Notes under the pieces: generated by a model
Databases searched by the model: none
What the model was told of the DNA's origin: nothing
The model's input: only the letters and a program-made list of their open reading frames with translations
Position numbers and translations under genes: made by a program
Shown here: positions 35,077 through 43,592 of the stretch, in pieces
How positions within the stretch are numbered: the first letter of the stretch is position 1
Layout: the number at the start of each line of letters is the position of its first letter
Origin: Bacteroidia bacterium
Lineage (GTDB): Bacteria; Bacteroidota; Bacteroidia; UBA4408
Assembly (NCBI GenBank): GCA_020845635.1
Contig: JADLFI010000037.1
Coordinates: 154,853 to 218,852, forward strand
DNA length: 64,000 bases
Reading direction: 5' to 3'

Positions 35077-36102
35077 ATGAACTCAAATTTAAATCCTTCG
35101 GCCGATAACTTAAATAATACCGAAAGAGAAATAGAAAAAGTATTACGCCCGGTAGAGTTTGAAGATTTTATGGGGCAAGAGAATGTAATAGATAATTTAA
35201 GAGTTTTTGTGGAAGCCGCCAAGCAAAGAAACGAAGCACTTGATCATGTTTTGTTACATGGCCCTCCGGGATTAGGCAAAACAACCTTAGCCAATATTAT
35301 TGCTTTTGATATGGGCGTAAATATAAAAACCACCTCGGGTCCGGTACTCGATAAACCCGGTGATTTGGCCGGACTATTAACCAATTTAGAGGCAAATGAT
35401 ATTTTATTTATTGATGAAATTCATCGCTTAAGTCCGGTGGTTGAGGAGTATTTATACAGTGCTATGGAAGATTACCGTATTGATATTATGATTGATACCG
35501 GCCCTAATGCCCGCTCCGTACAAATAAATCTTAATCCTTTTACTTTAGTTGGGGCTACTACCCGCTCGGGTTTGCTTACTTCGCCCTTAAGAGCAAGGTT
35601 TGGTATTAACTCCCGATTAAAATATTATGATGCAAAAACACTTACCCAAATAGTTATTCGCTCGGCAGGTATTTTAAAAGTAGCTATTGACGAAGTAGCA
35701 GCCTATGAAATAGCACGCAGAAGTAGAGGAACTCCGCGAATTGCCAATGCTTTATTAAGAAGAACACGTGATTTTGCCCAAATTAAAGGCAACGGAACTA
35801 TTGATGTGGAAATAGCAAAATACGCATTGAGCGCCTTAAATGTTGACAAAAACGGGTTAGACGAGATGGACATAAAAATTTTGAGTACTATTATTGATAA
35901 ATTTAAAGGAGGCCCTGTGGGTTTATCCACTATATCTACAGCCGTTGGCGAAGAGGCCGAAACCATTGAAGAGGTATATGAACCTTTTCTTATTCAGGAA
36001 GGCTATTTAAACAGAACACCCCGCGGACGAGAAGCTACCGAAATGGCCTACAAGCATCTGGGAAAATTAAGCAACTTTAATCGTGGAACTTTGTTTGAAT
36101 AA
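35077..36102 (+). CDS. ruvB: Holliday junction branch migration ATPase RuvB
   Basis: A 341-residue AAA+ motor. Walker A is [11 protein letters not shown] and Walker B is [10 protein letters not shown]. Sensor 1/arginine finger region is [19 protein letters not shown], and the C-terminal winged helix ends [21 protein letters not shown]. The hexameric ring drives branch migration with RuvA during recombination and repair. Length and motifs are complete. ruvA and ruvC are not beside it, as is usual in this phylum. It converges on a CPBP protease gene with only 13 bases between stops. Confidence 0.97.
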   Translation: MNSNLNPSADNLNNTEREIEKVLRPVEFEDFMGQENVIDNLRVFVEAAKQRNEALDHVLLHGPPGLGKTTLANIIAFDMGVNIKTTSGPVLDKPGDLAGLLTNLEANDILFIDEIHRLSPVVEEYLYSAMEDYRIDIMIDTGPNARSVQINLNPFTLVGATTRSGLLTSPLRARFGINSRLKYYDAKTLTQIVIRSAGILKVAIDEVAAYEIARRSRGTPRIANALLRRTRDFAQIKGNGTIDVEIAKYALSALNVDKNGLDEMDIKILSTIIDKFKGGPVGLSTISTAVGEEAETIEEVYEPFLIQEGYLNRTPRGREATEMAYKHLGKLSNFNRGTLFE

Positions 36103-36115
36103 ATACCGGCTTAAG

Positions 36116-37027
36116 CTATTGAGCTAATGTTTTTTGCTTTTCAAATCTGTAAATGGCAAACATCATAACACTCGCTATGAGGGCACTTATAATCACAAAA
36201 ATAATATCACCTTGCCCTGTGCCAAATGTTTCTGACTCTTCCGAAAGTCCTTTCTTTTGAACCAAATAAGAAAGAACAACAGCTCCTCCATTATTCATAA
36301 AATGAGCCACTATAGGCAACCATAAACTTCCGCTCCATACTAATAAATATCCAAATGCGGCTCCCATAAACATGCGCGGAAAAAATCCTAGAAACTGCAT
36401 GTGCAAAGCGCTAAACAATATTGCAGCCAGCCATATTCCTATATGCTTATTGTGACTTAGTTTTTGTAATAAGGGCTGTAAAGCACCTCTAAACAACAAT
36501 TCTTCGCCTATAGCCGGAATTAGAGCAATCATAAATAAGTTTATCAATAAATCTCCAGTTCCCGACATTTTTAAAAAGGTTTTGGTAACTTCAGCAGCCT
36601 GTTGTTCAGAGTCGCGCATCCATTGGGGTACGGGCATCATGCTGTTAAGTTCGGCCATCCAATTTATAAATGGTTGTACACTCATCATCAGCAATACGGT
36701 ACAAAACACACTATACATAAATGGTTTTTTGTGCAACATTAAATAATTCCAAATATTAGTGCTGCACAATCGCGCAAATATAAGTACCGGAACAATGAAT
36801 AAGCCTACTGCCTGCATTACCTGCATTAATTTTAAGGCTCCTAAAACATGTACGTTTGAAGTATCTTTTAAAACTCCCGGATTAGATAACAAAGGAATAT
36901 CATAAATGGTTGTTACCATAACAATAGAAAGCAAGGAAAAAACACCTAAACTTACCAAAGCTATACCGGCCAAGAAAAGTATTTTTATGGAGGTACTGTA
37001 ATTATTAAATAATATTTTGTTAGTCAT
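36116..37027 (-). CDS. CPBP family intramembrane glutamic endopeptidase
   Basis: A 303-residue membrane protein with about eight hydrophobic segments. The CPBP (Abi, CAAX protease-like) motifs are present: EELLFRG in GEELLFRGALQP, and later histidines in SALHMQFLGFFPRMFMG and VAHFMNNGGA. Members act as type II CAAX-prenyl-like proteases or in bacteriocin self-immunity; the substrate here is unknown. The gene is divergent from dus and shares the short intergenic region. Confidence 0.87.
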   Translation of the reverse strand: MTNKILFNNYSTSIKILFLAGIALVSLGVFSLLSIVMVTTIYDIPLLSNPGVLKDTSNVHVLGALKLMQVMQAVGLFIVPVLIFARLCSTNIWNYLMLHKKPFMYSVFCTVLLMMSVQPFINWMAELNSMMPVPQWMRDSEQQAAEVTKTFLKMSGTGDLLINLFMIALIPAIGEELLFRGALQPLLQKLSHNKHIGIWLAAILFSALHMQFLGFFPRMFMGAAFGYLLVWSGSLWLPIVAHFMNNGGAVVLSYLVQKKGLSEESETFGTGQGDIIFVIISALIASVMMFAIYRFEKQKTLAQ

Positions 37028-37071
37028 ATTATTGATGCAATTTTAAAATTTAATAAGTGGAAGCAATTCCT

Positions 37072-37079
37072 TATTTTTG
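37072..37079 (+). promoter_or_regulatory. -7 promoter element for dus-purQ
   Basis: TATTTTTG matches TAnnTTTG and lies 24 bases before the TTG start chosen at 37104. An alternative TTG at 37077 would sit within this element, which argues against that start. Confidence 0.5.
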
Positions 37080-37103
37080 CACCACAAAAGTAGAATAATT
37101 AGT

Positions 37104-38105
37104 TTGATAAAAATAGGAAATATTGAATTGGGCAATTTCCCACTATTGCTTGCTCCTATGGAAGATGTTAGCGACCCTCCCTTTAGGGCTGTTTGTAAGC
37201 AAAACGGAGCAGATTTAATGTACACGGAGTTTATTTCTTCTGAAGGCTTAATACGTAATGCCGCCAAAAGTGTAAAGAAATTGGATATTTTTGACTATGA
37301 ACGCCCTATTGGAATACAAATTTTTGGTAGTGATATAGATAGTATGCGTGAGTCGGCCATTGTTTCGGCTGCTGCCGAACCCGATTTAATTGATATAAAC
37401 TACGGTTGCCCTGTAAAAAATGTTGCCTGTCGCGGTGCGGGTGCCGCCCTATTGCGCGATATTCCTAAAATGGTTGCCATTACTGCCGAAATTGTGAAGG
37501 CCGTAAATTTACCGGTTACCGTAAAAACTCGTTTAGGGTGGGACGACTCTACCAAAAACATAACCGAAGTGGCGGAGCGCCTACAGGATATAGGTATTAA
37601 AGCATTATCAATTCACGGACGCACCAGAGTGCAAATGTATAAGGGGCAGGCCGATTGGACTTTGATAAGGGAAGTAAAGCAAAACCCGCGTATTCATATT
37701 CCTATATTCGGGAATGGCGATGTGGACTCACCACAAAAAGCCTTACAAATGAAAAATGAATTTGGAGTGGACGGAATAATGATTGGTCGCGCCTCCATAG
37801 GATATCCCTGGATTTTTAATGAAATAAAACATTATTTAAAAACAGGTGCTATGCCCCCACCTCCTTCTGTTGCCGAAAGAGTGGCTGTATGCAAAAAACA
37901 TCTTGACTTTTCATTAAAATGGAAAAATGAAGTATTGGGAATTTTAGAAATGAGAAGACATTATGCTAATTATTTTAAAGGGTTTCCTGAGTTTAAACCC
38001 TTTAGAATGAAATTGGTAACTTCTAACAATATCAATGAAATTTATAATACCTTAAATGAAATAATTGCTCACTATGATGTTCAAGAGCAAATAACAACAG
38101 TATAA
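37104..38105 (+). CDS. dusB: tRNA-dihydrouridine synthase (DusB type)
   Basis: A 333-residue FMN enzyme. The family signatures are PLLLAPMEDVSDPPFRAVCK at the N-terminus, DINYGCPVKNVACRGAGAALL with the catalytic cysteine (about Cys108), and HGRTRVQMYKGQADW. It reduces uridines to dihydrouridine in tRNA D loops. The start is a TTG (MIKIGNIELG), chosen because it follows the promoter element and aligns with the family start. purQ begins 19 bases after its stop, so the two are co-transcribed. Confidence 0.92.
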   Translation: MIKIGNIELGNFPLLLAPMEDVSDPPFRAVCKQNGADLMYTEFISSEGLIRNAAKSVKKLDIFDYERPIGIQIFGSDIDSMRESAIVSAAAEPDLIDINYGCPVKNVACRGAGAALLRDIPKMVAITAEIVKAVNLPVTVKTRLGWDDSTKNITEVAERLQDIGIKALSIHGRTRVQMYKGQADWTLIREVKQNPRIHIPIFGNGDVDSPQKALQMKNEFGVDGIMIGRASIGYPWIFNEIKHYLKTGAMPPPPSVAERVAVCKKHLDFSLKWKNEVLGILEMRRHYANYFKGFPEFKPFRMKLVTSNNINEIYNTLNEIIAHYDVQEQITTV

Positions 38106-38124
38106 ACTTAAAAACTTAATCGTT

Positions 38125-38817
38125 ATGAAATTTGGTGTAGTTGTTTTTCCGGGCTCAAATTGCGATGCCGATATGATTTATGTGCTGGAGAAAATTTTAC
38201 ATAAAAAAGTGGTTAGTCTTTGGCATAAAGACACTGACTTGCAAGGATGTGATTTTATTGTTTTACCGGGAGGTTTTTCCTTTGGCGACTATTTGCGCTC
38301 CGGAGCTATAGCACGCTTTTCGCCCATTATGGAAAAGGTTATTTCGTTTGCCGAAAATGGAGGAAATGTAATGGGTATTTGCAACGGGTTTCAAATATTA
38401 TGCGAGGCCGGCCTTGTCCCGGGAGTTTTGCTTCATAACGATAACCAAAAGTTTAATTGTAAAAATGTTTATGTTATTCCCGAAAACTATAACACTACAG
38501 TAACCAATGCTTGTCCGGTGCAGCAACCTCTAGAAATTCCCATTGCACATGGTGAAGGCAGATATTTTGCAGATGAAAATACTTTGAAAGATTTAAAAGC
38601 TAACGGACAAATTTTATTCAGATACTGTGATGCAGAAGGTAAGATAACACCTCTTGCAAATCCAAATGGTTCTGTTGAAAATATTGCCGGGGTTTGCAAT
38701 GCCCGAAAAAATGTTTTTGGTATGATGCCTCATCCGGAGAGGGCTGCCGATATTAATTTAGGCAACACTGACGGTATGTATGTTTTTAACTCAATTCTTA
38801 AAACAGTTTTAGCCTAA
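38125..38817 (+). CDS. purQ: Phosphoribosylformylglycinamidine synthase subunit PurQ
   Basis: A 230-residue class I glutamine amidotransferase. The N-terminus KFGVVVFPGSNCDADM is diagnostic. The catalytic cysteine lies in GICNGFQIL and the His-Glu pair in MMPHPERA. It supplies ammonia to PurL with PurS as bridge. The length is normal for stand-alone PurQ. The last nine bases overlap the end of the convergent small gene at 38809-39147. Confidence 0.96.
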   Translation: MKFGVVVFPGSNCDADMIYVLEKILHKKVVSLWHKDTDLQGCDFIVLPGGFSFGDYLRSGAIARFSPIMEKVISFAENGGNVMGICNGFQILCEAGLVPGVLLHNDNQKFNCKNVYVIPENYNTTVTNACPVQQPLEIPIAHGEGRYFADENTLKDLKANGQILFRYCDAEGKITPLANPNGSVENIAGVCNARKNVFGMMPHPERAADINLGNTDGMYVFNSILKTVLA

Positions 38818-39147
38818 TTTCATTAAAGCTTTGGCAATATTAAACAGGTTCTTATAGTTATACTGAACCAAGATATTTTTTTGCTCCTTAAACACTATAT
38901 GGGCATCGTTATACAAAATGTTTAATTTGTGTTTAACCGACATATCAGTAAGTCGTTTATCAATACCATTTAGCGATTTTTCTTGTAATGCCTTATCAAT
39001 CTCTTCTTCGCAAAACTGCACATAATCACTGGTGTATCTGGAACTATATTTATTGAACCTTTCAATGTGTTTTTGACAAGTTAACCAACTAATTTTGGCA
39101 ATAAAATAATACATTTCTCTTGTGCAAGGCAAAACCGATTTTTTCAT
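38809..39147 (-). CDS. Conserved-looking small protein, function unknown
   Basis: A 112-residue protein that I cannot assign. It is largely helical by composition, with three cysteines in the first half and many Lys, Asn and Tyr. There is no signal peptide or membrane segment. It overlaps the purQ stop by nine bases in the convergent orientation. No TAnnTTTG element was seen before its ATG. It may be a shortened relic of a longer protein, but there is no in-sequence proof. Confidence 0.5.
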   Translation of the reverse strand: MKKSVLPCTREMYYFIAKISWLTCQKHIERFNKYSSRYTSDYVQFCEEEIDKALQEKSLNGIDKRLTDMSVKHKLNILYNDAHIVFKEQKNILVQYNYKNLFNIAKALMKLG

Positions 39148-39377
39148 AACTCCACATTTTTTTGTTTAAACAGGTAATACTTGTTTAAAGCGATTAATAA
39201 TTGTTCTTAGCCCAAATTCAGCATTGATAAATACTGAAAGTATGTGCTATAAATAATGTAGAGAAAAAATCATTCAGGGGTACACTTGGTTTATATTTAC
39301 AGGTTACGAGAAAAAAAATAAATGGTTTGTTAATAAATTATAACCCTAAATAAGTAATAAATAATACAAACATAAAT

Positions 39378-39405
39378 AAGTTATTGCTGCAACATACAAT
39401 AACTT
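39378..39405 (-). terminator. Probable terminator downstream of moxR
   Basis: AAGTTATTG (39378-39386) pairs with CAATAACTT (39397-39405) around a 10-base loop. The minus strand then becomes T-rich. The surrounding stretch 39148-39442 holds no gene. Confidence 0.45.
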
Positions 39406-39442
39406 GAAGCTTATTTTCTAATCAATGATTTGACAATTCTTA

Positions 39443-40399
39443 TCAGAATAAATTTTCAATGATTTTTTCTACGCTATACCCTTCTGCTTCTGCTTTATAG
39501 TTGCGTACTATACGATGTCTTAATACAGGAATGGCTACCGCTTTTACATCATCAATATCCGGTGAATACTTACCCTGAATCATGGCATGGCACTTAGCCC
39601 CAATAACCAGATTTTGTGAAGCGCGCGGCCCTGCCCCCCACGATAAGTAATCATTAATGATAGCAGGAGCCAACTCATTTCCCGGGCGGGTTTTTGCAAC
39701 CAACTTAACAGCATATTCCATAACATTATCCGGAACAGGAATTTTTCTTACCAAGTCCTGATAAAAAATTATTTCTTCGGCATTCAGTACTTTATTAAGT
39801 TGTGGTTTTATATCTTGTGTAGTGTTTTTTACAATAGAGAGTTCTTCCTGTAAGCTTGGGTAATTAAGCCATACCGAAAACATAAAACGGTCTAACTGTG
39901 CTTCGGGCAAAGGATAAGTTCCTTCCTGCTCAATTGGGTTTTGGGTTGCCAACACAAAGAAAGGATTACCCATATTATATTTTTTTCCGGCAACCGTAAC
40001 TGATTTTTCTTGCATGGCTTCGAGTAAAGCCGATTGGGTTTTTGGTGGGGTACGGTTTATCTCATCGGCCAAAATAATATTGGCAAACAAAGGGCCCTTT
40101 ACAAATCTGAAATTACGTGTATCATCTAAAATCTCTGACCCAATAATGTCCGAAGGCATTAAATCCGGAGTAAACTGAATACGATTAAAGGCTAGTCCCA
40201 AAGCGTCAGAAATTGTATTTACCAACAATGTTTTAGCAAGACCCGGCACACCAATCAACAAGCAATGCCCGCGACTGAAAATAGATATTAAAACATCTTT
40301 AATAATATCATGTTGCCCTACAATTACTTTTGCAATTTCATGATTTAACTCTTTATACTTCTTTACAAATTCATTTACAGCTTCAACATCAGATTTCAT
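39443..40399 (-). CDS. MoxR family AAA+ ATPase
   Basis: A 318-residue AAA+ chaperone-like ATPase. Walker A is GVPGLAKTLL, Walker B LADEINRTPPKTQSALLEAMQE, and the sensor region FVLATQNPIEQEGTYPLPEAQLDRF is diagnostic of MoxR. Such proteins assist maturation of protein complexes, often with a DUF58 protein and VWA-domain proteins downstream. Those genes are not seen here, which is less usual. The ATG at 40399 is preferred over a TTG two codons upstream. The gene follows the SurA-like gene after 32 bases on the same strand. Confidence 0.92.
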   Translation of the reverse strand: MKSDVEAVNEFVKKYKELNHEIAKVIVGQHDIIKDVLISIFSRGHCLLIGVPGLAKTLLVNTISDALGLAFNRIQFTPDLMPSDIIGSEILDDTRNFRFVKGPLFANIILADEINRTPPKTQSALLEAMQEKSVTVAGKKYNMGNPFFVLATQNPIEQEGTYPLPEAQLDRFMFSVWLNYPSLQEELSIVKNTTQDIKPQLNKVLNAEEIIFYQDLVRKIPVPDNVMEYAVKLVAKTRPGNELAPAIINDYLSWGAGPRASQNLVIGAKCHAMIQGKYSPDIDDVKAVAIPVLRHRIVRNYKAEAEGYSVEKIIENLF

Positions 40400-40431
40400 A
40401 TTCAATTTAATTTATTAGTTAAAGTCATTAA

Positions 40432-41787
40432 TTATTTATTAGGTTTATCAAACCAGTTATATTTTAGTTTACAATCTCTAAACTCCTCATCAATTTTCAC
40501 ATAGGTTAAAGCCTTTCTTTTTTCAACCCATTTCTCCATTACTTTTTGTTGTTTTTTTACTAATGCCACATTTTGTAATTTCTGATAATCATCTCTTAAA
40601 TTAGCTCTGTGAGGCTCTGTACGCTCTTTCAAATATAATAACCGATAGGCTTGTTTTCCATCGCGGGTAGCAAATTTAACAGGCGATGATAGTTCACCTA
40701 CTTTAAGCTTATCAATCGTAAAAAATAAAGTAGCATCCATTTCATCGGCCTCAAAACGGGTAGTACCGGTGTTCTGATTTATTATGGTTCCGCCATTATA
40801 CTTGGTTTCTGTATCTTCCGAATATTTTAACGCAGCTTCTTTAATATCCATTTTATTTTTTTCAATCACTGTTTTTACCGAATCTAAGTACTGAAATGCC
40901 TTTGCTAAATCACTTGGCGATGTTTTCGGAATCAATAGAATATGGCGCATATTAGCTTGTTCGCCTCTTCTTTCAATCATTTGTATAATATGATAACCGT
41001 ATTGTGTTTCAATTACCGGAGAAACCTCTTTACCTTGTAGTGAAAACCCTGCACCGGAAAACTCGGGCACAAGCTCATTTCTTGATTTGAACCCCAACTC
41101 GCCACCGTAAGGTGCAGAGCCGTCTTCAGAGTATAATACGGCAAGTGCAGCAAAATCTTCACCATTAACAATCCTGTCACGCAACTTTTGAAGTTTTTCT
41201 TTCACCATTTCTTTCGCTTCTTCACTTGCAGGCACATATTTTACTATCTGACAAATTTCAACCTCACTATTTACCATAGGAATACTGTCCTTAGGTAAAG
41301 AGTTAAAAAAGCTGCGTACATCAGCCGGAGTAACTTTTACATCTTGTGTTATTTTACTTTGCATGGTCTTGGCCAGTAAAACTTTACGTAAGTCATCTCG
41401 GTAATCGTTCTTTAACTCGTAAATACTCTTTCCCATAAACTCTTCCAGCTTTTTTTCAGAGCCGGCCTGGGCTATGTAATATCTCATCCGTTGGTCAAGC
41501 TCGGCCTCTATTTGACTTTCGCTTACTGTTACACTATCTAATTCGGCCTGATGCACTAATAGCTTTTGAAAAAGCAACTCTTCCAAAACAACACATTCAT
41601 CAATATTTAGGGAGTCGTTTTGAGATTTAAGTTGTTGTAACTCATTATCAATGTCTGATTGCAATATTAAATTATTGCCAACAACAGCAACCACTTGGTC
41701 TATAATAGCACCTTTGGGTTGGGCCTTGAGCAAAGACCCCCAAATAGTTAAAAGCAAAACCAGCGAAATTCGATTAAACATTTTCAT
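40432..41787 (-). CDS. SurA-like periplasmic chaperone/peptidylprolyl isomerase
   Basis: A 451-residue periplasmic protein. A signal peptide (ending LLKAQ) is followed by a SurA_N-like chaperone domain starting IDQVVAVVGNNLILQSDID. Two parvulin (PpiC) domains lie at about residues 175-275 (with SEDGSAPYGGELGF and GYHIIQ) and about 278-385. A basic C-terminal segment ends the protein. The architecture matches E. coli SurA, which escorts outer-membrane proteins to the BAM complex. bamD lies divergently 590 bases away, which fits the theme. moxR follows downstream. Confidence 0.9.
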   Translation of the reverse strand: MKMFNRISLVLLLTIWGSLLKAQPKGAIIDQVVAVVGNNLILQSDIDNELQQLKSQNDSLNIDECVVLEELLFQKLLVHQAELDSVTVSESQIEAELDQRMRYYIAQAGSEKKLEEFMGKSIYELKNDYRDDLRKVLLAKTMQSKITQDVKVTPADVRSFFNSLPKDSIPMVNSEVEICQIVKYVPASEEAKEMVKEKLQKLRDRIVNGEDFAALAVLYSEDGSAPYGGELGFKSRNELVPEFSGAGFSLQGKEVSPVIETQYGYHIIQMIERRGEQANMRHILLIPKTSPSDLAKAFQYLDSVKTVIEKNKMDIKEAALKYSEDTETKYNGGTIINQNTGTTRFEADEMDATLFFTIDKLKVGELSSPVKFATRDGKQAYRLLYLKERTEPHRANLRDDYQKLQNVALVKKQQKVMEKWVEKRKALTYVKIDEEFRDCKLKYNWFDKPNK

Positions 41788-42363
41788 TTATAAAAATTAC
41801 AAGCCGTAAAGATACATTTAGCAGTTGATATTATTTCTATTGATTTGTAAAATATGTAAAATTGAGGAATTATCTGTAAGTTCTAAAACGTTTTTGCAGC
41901 TTTGCCGGTGTGGCGTAAATTTAAGCACAAAGATCAGTTTTACACACCATAAAGCAGCACCGAGGCTAATAGTTTAATCGAAGAACTGAACTTGAGTGTA
42001 GCAATAACCCCCATTTTACCAAACTATCACTTGTGCGTTCGGCTCTTATATTAGCATGCAATTATTCATTTTTGGGAGTTCAACTTATATTTCTGTTTTT
42101 TAACTTTTCGGTTCAATGTTTTTGAAAACGGTAAAAAATGCTGAGGCTCAACTTTATATTTTATCTCTAGAGATGTTATTTAAAGAGAAAAGCCCTCAAG
42201 CAGTTAATAACTTGTTAATCAGAAACTTATTAAATAATATTTCAGACAAAATACTTTATAAAAAATGGTGTTTCACAAAAATTAGCACATTCATTTACCT
42301 TAAAGAAATTCAAAATAAAGTCATATTCCTTTAAGGAGCAGTATTATATAAAGCTATTTTTTA
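41788..42363. other. Gene-free region between the SurA-like gene and bamD
   Basis: About 580 bases without a supportable gene. The part from 41880 to 42080 is less AT-rich than the flanks (for example TTTGCCGGTGTGGCG and CTTGTGCGTTCGGCTC) and looks like a decayed or imported segment. A 72-codon open frame at 42116 has no signal, promoter or family resemblance. The right end carries the bamD promoter. Confidence 0.5.
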
Positions 42364-42371
42364 TATCTTTG
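42364..42371 (+). promoter_or_regulatory. -7 promoter element for bamD-rpoZ-coaBC
   Basis: TATCTTTG matches TAnnTTTG exactly and ends six bases before the bamD ATG. Transcription would then start at or very close to the start codon, giving a nearly leaderless message. Confidence 0.5.
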
Positions 42372-42377
42372 CAGGCT

Positions 42378-43196
42378 ATGTTTAAAAATCAGAAATATTT
42401 TTTGTTTATTATCCTTGTAAGTATTGCTATGTATTCCTGCAAAGGAAGTTACCAGCGTTTGCTTAAAAGTTCTGATTATGATTTAAAATATAAAAAAGCT
42501 ATTGAATATTACGATAAGAAAGATTTTTCAAGGGCTTTGCCATTGCTTGAGGAGTTGGTAACCGTAATGCGCGGAACAGCCAGAGCTGAAAAGATTCATT
42601 ACTATTTTGCCCAAACCAATTATGCCTTAGACGATTATTTACTGGCCAGTTATTATTTTAAAGATTTTGCGCGCACCTATCCGCAAAGCGAGTATGCCGA
42701 AGAGGCTACCTATTTAAGTGCTTATTGTTATTACTTAACCTCACCTCCATATAGTCTCGACCAATCTAACACTTTAAGCGCTATTCAGGAAATGCAGGTT
42801 TTTATTAACCTTTACCCTAAGAGTACCCGATTGGCAGAATGTAATCAAATTATTGACAAGTTACGCTTAAAATTAGAGAATAAAGCCTTTGAGATTAGTA
42901 AATTATACTACCATACTGCCGATTATAAAGCAGCTATGGTTTCATTTGAGAATTTTCAAAAAGATTTTCCCGATAGCAAATACAGAGAGGAAGCTTGTTT
43001 TCTGCAAATTAAATCTTCGCACTTACTTACTATCAATAGTATTGAATCTAAAATAGCCGAGAGGCGAAAAACTACACAAGATTTGTGTGACAAATATATT
43101 TCAAAATTTCCCCAAGGAAAATATCTTGCAGCTACGCAAAGTATATTGCAAGCATCAACCCGAACAGATAAAACTAAAGCAACAAAAAATCCATAA
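42378..43196 (+). CDS. bamD: Outer membrane protein assembly factor BamD
   Basis: A 272-residue lipoprotein with a lipobox at Cys21 (AMYSC). Five TPR-like repeats follow, including YYDKKDFSRALPLLEELV and YYFKDFARTYPQSEYAEEA, in the pattern of BamD/YfiO. It supports BamA in inserting beta-barrel proteins. The ATG at 42378 is chosen over an in-frame TTG at 42369, which overlaps the promoter element. The bamD-rpoZ-coaBC order is a recurring Bacteroidota arrangement. Confidence 0.93.
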   Translation: MFKNQKYFLFIILVSIAMYSCKGSYQRLLKSSDYDLKYKKAIEYYDKKDFSRALPLLEELVTVMRGTARAEKIHYYFAQTNYALDDYLLASYYFKDFARTYPQSEYAEEATYLSAYCYYLTSPPYSLDQSNTLSAIQEMQVFINLYPKSTRLAECNQIIDKLRLKLENKAFEISKLYYHTADYKAAMVSFENFQKDFPDSKYREEACFLQIKSSHLLTINSIESKIAERRKTTQDLCDKYISKFPQGKYLAATQSILQASTRTDKTKATKNP

Positions 43197-43205
43197 AACA
43201 AAGTC

Positions 43206-43526
43206 ATGAGTTACAAAAAAACAAACGCTGAAACTACAACAATAACTAGAGATTTGCGTGATATAGATGCAAAAACCGGAAACTTGTATGAATCTTTATC
43301 AATCATTGCCAAGCGTTCAAATCAGATTGCTGCCGAAATGAAAGAAGAGCTTTCTAACAAATTAAGTGAGTTTGCCTCTACTTCTGACAATCTAGAAGAA
43401 GTTTTTGAGAATCGCGAGCAAATTGAAATATCAAGACATTACGAAAAACAACCAAAGCCTGTTTTAATAGCTATTCAAGAGTTTATGGAAGATAAAGTAT
43501 ATTTCCGTAAGCCTGTAGAAGAATAA
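43206..43526 (+). CDS. rpoZ: RNA polymerase omega subunit, Bacteroidota type
   Basis: A 106-residue protein between bamD and coaBC. It matches the divergent Bacteroidota omega subunit: ITRDLRDIDAKTGNLYESLSIIAKRSNQI near the start, where the Rpb6/omega core YESLSIIAKRSNQIA is visible, and KPVLIAIQEFMEDKVYF at the end. It aids assembly of RNA polymerase. It lacks close sequence likeness to proteobacterial omega, so identification leans on the core motif and on the conserved neighbourhood. Confidence 0.85.
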   Translation: MSYKKTNAETTTITRDLRDIDAKTGNLYESLSIIAKRSNQIAAEMKEELSNKLSEFASTSDNLEEVFENREQIEISRHYEKQPKPVLIAIQEFMEDKVYFRKPVEE

Positions 43527-43540
43527 TTTTTTCTTATTTT

Positions 43541-43570
43541 TCCTATCGCGAGCTCGCAAGCAGGATAGGA
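43541..43570 (+). other. Small hairpin between rpoZ and coaBC
   Basis: TCCTATC (43541-43547) pairs with GATAGGA (43564-43570). The enclosed sequence holds the 10-base palindrome GCGAGCTCGC. It may pause or partly terminate transcription, or stabilise the message between the two genes. No T-run follows. Confidence 0.4.
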
Positions 43571-43592
43571 TGTTCAGCAAATTTTATTTGCT

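Noticed and set aside
42116..42334. Open frame of 72 codons on the plus strand before bamD
   Set aside because: No promoter element, signal peptide, family resemblance or coding-like composition; it ends just before the bamD promoter and is best seen as chance.
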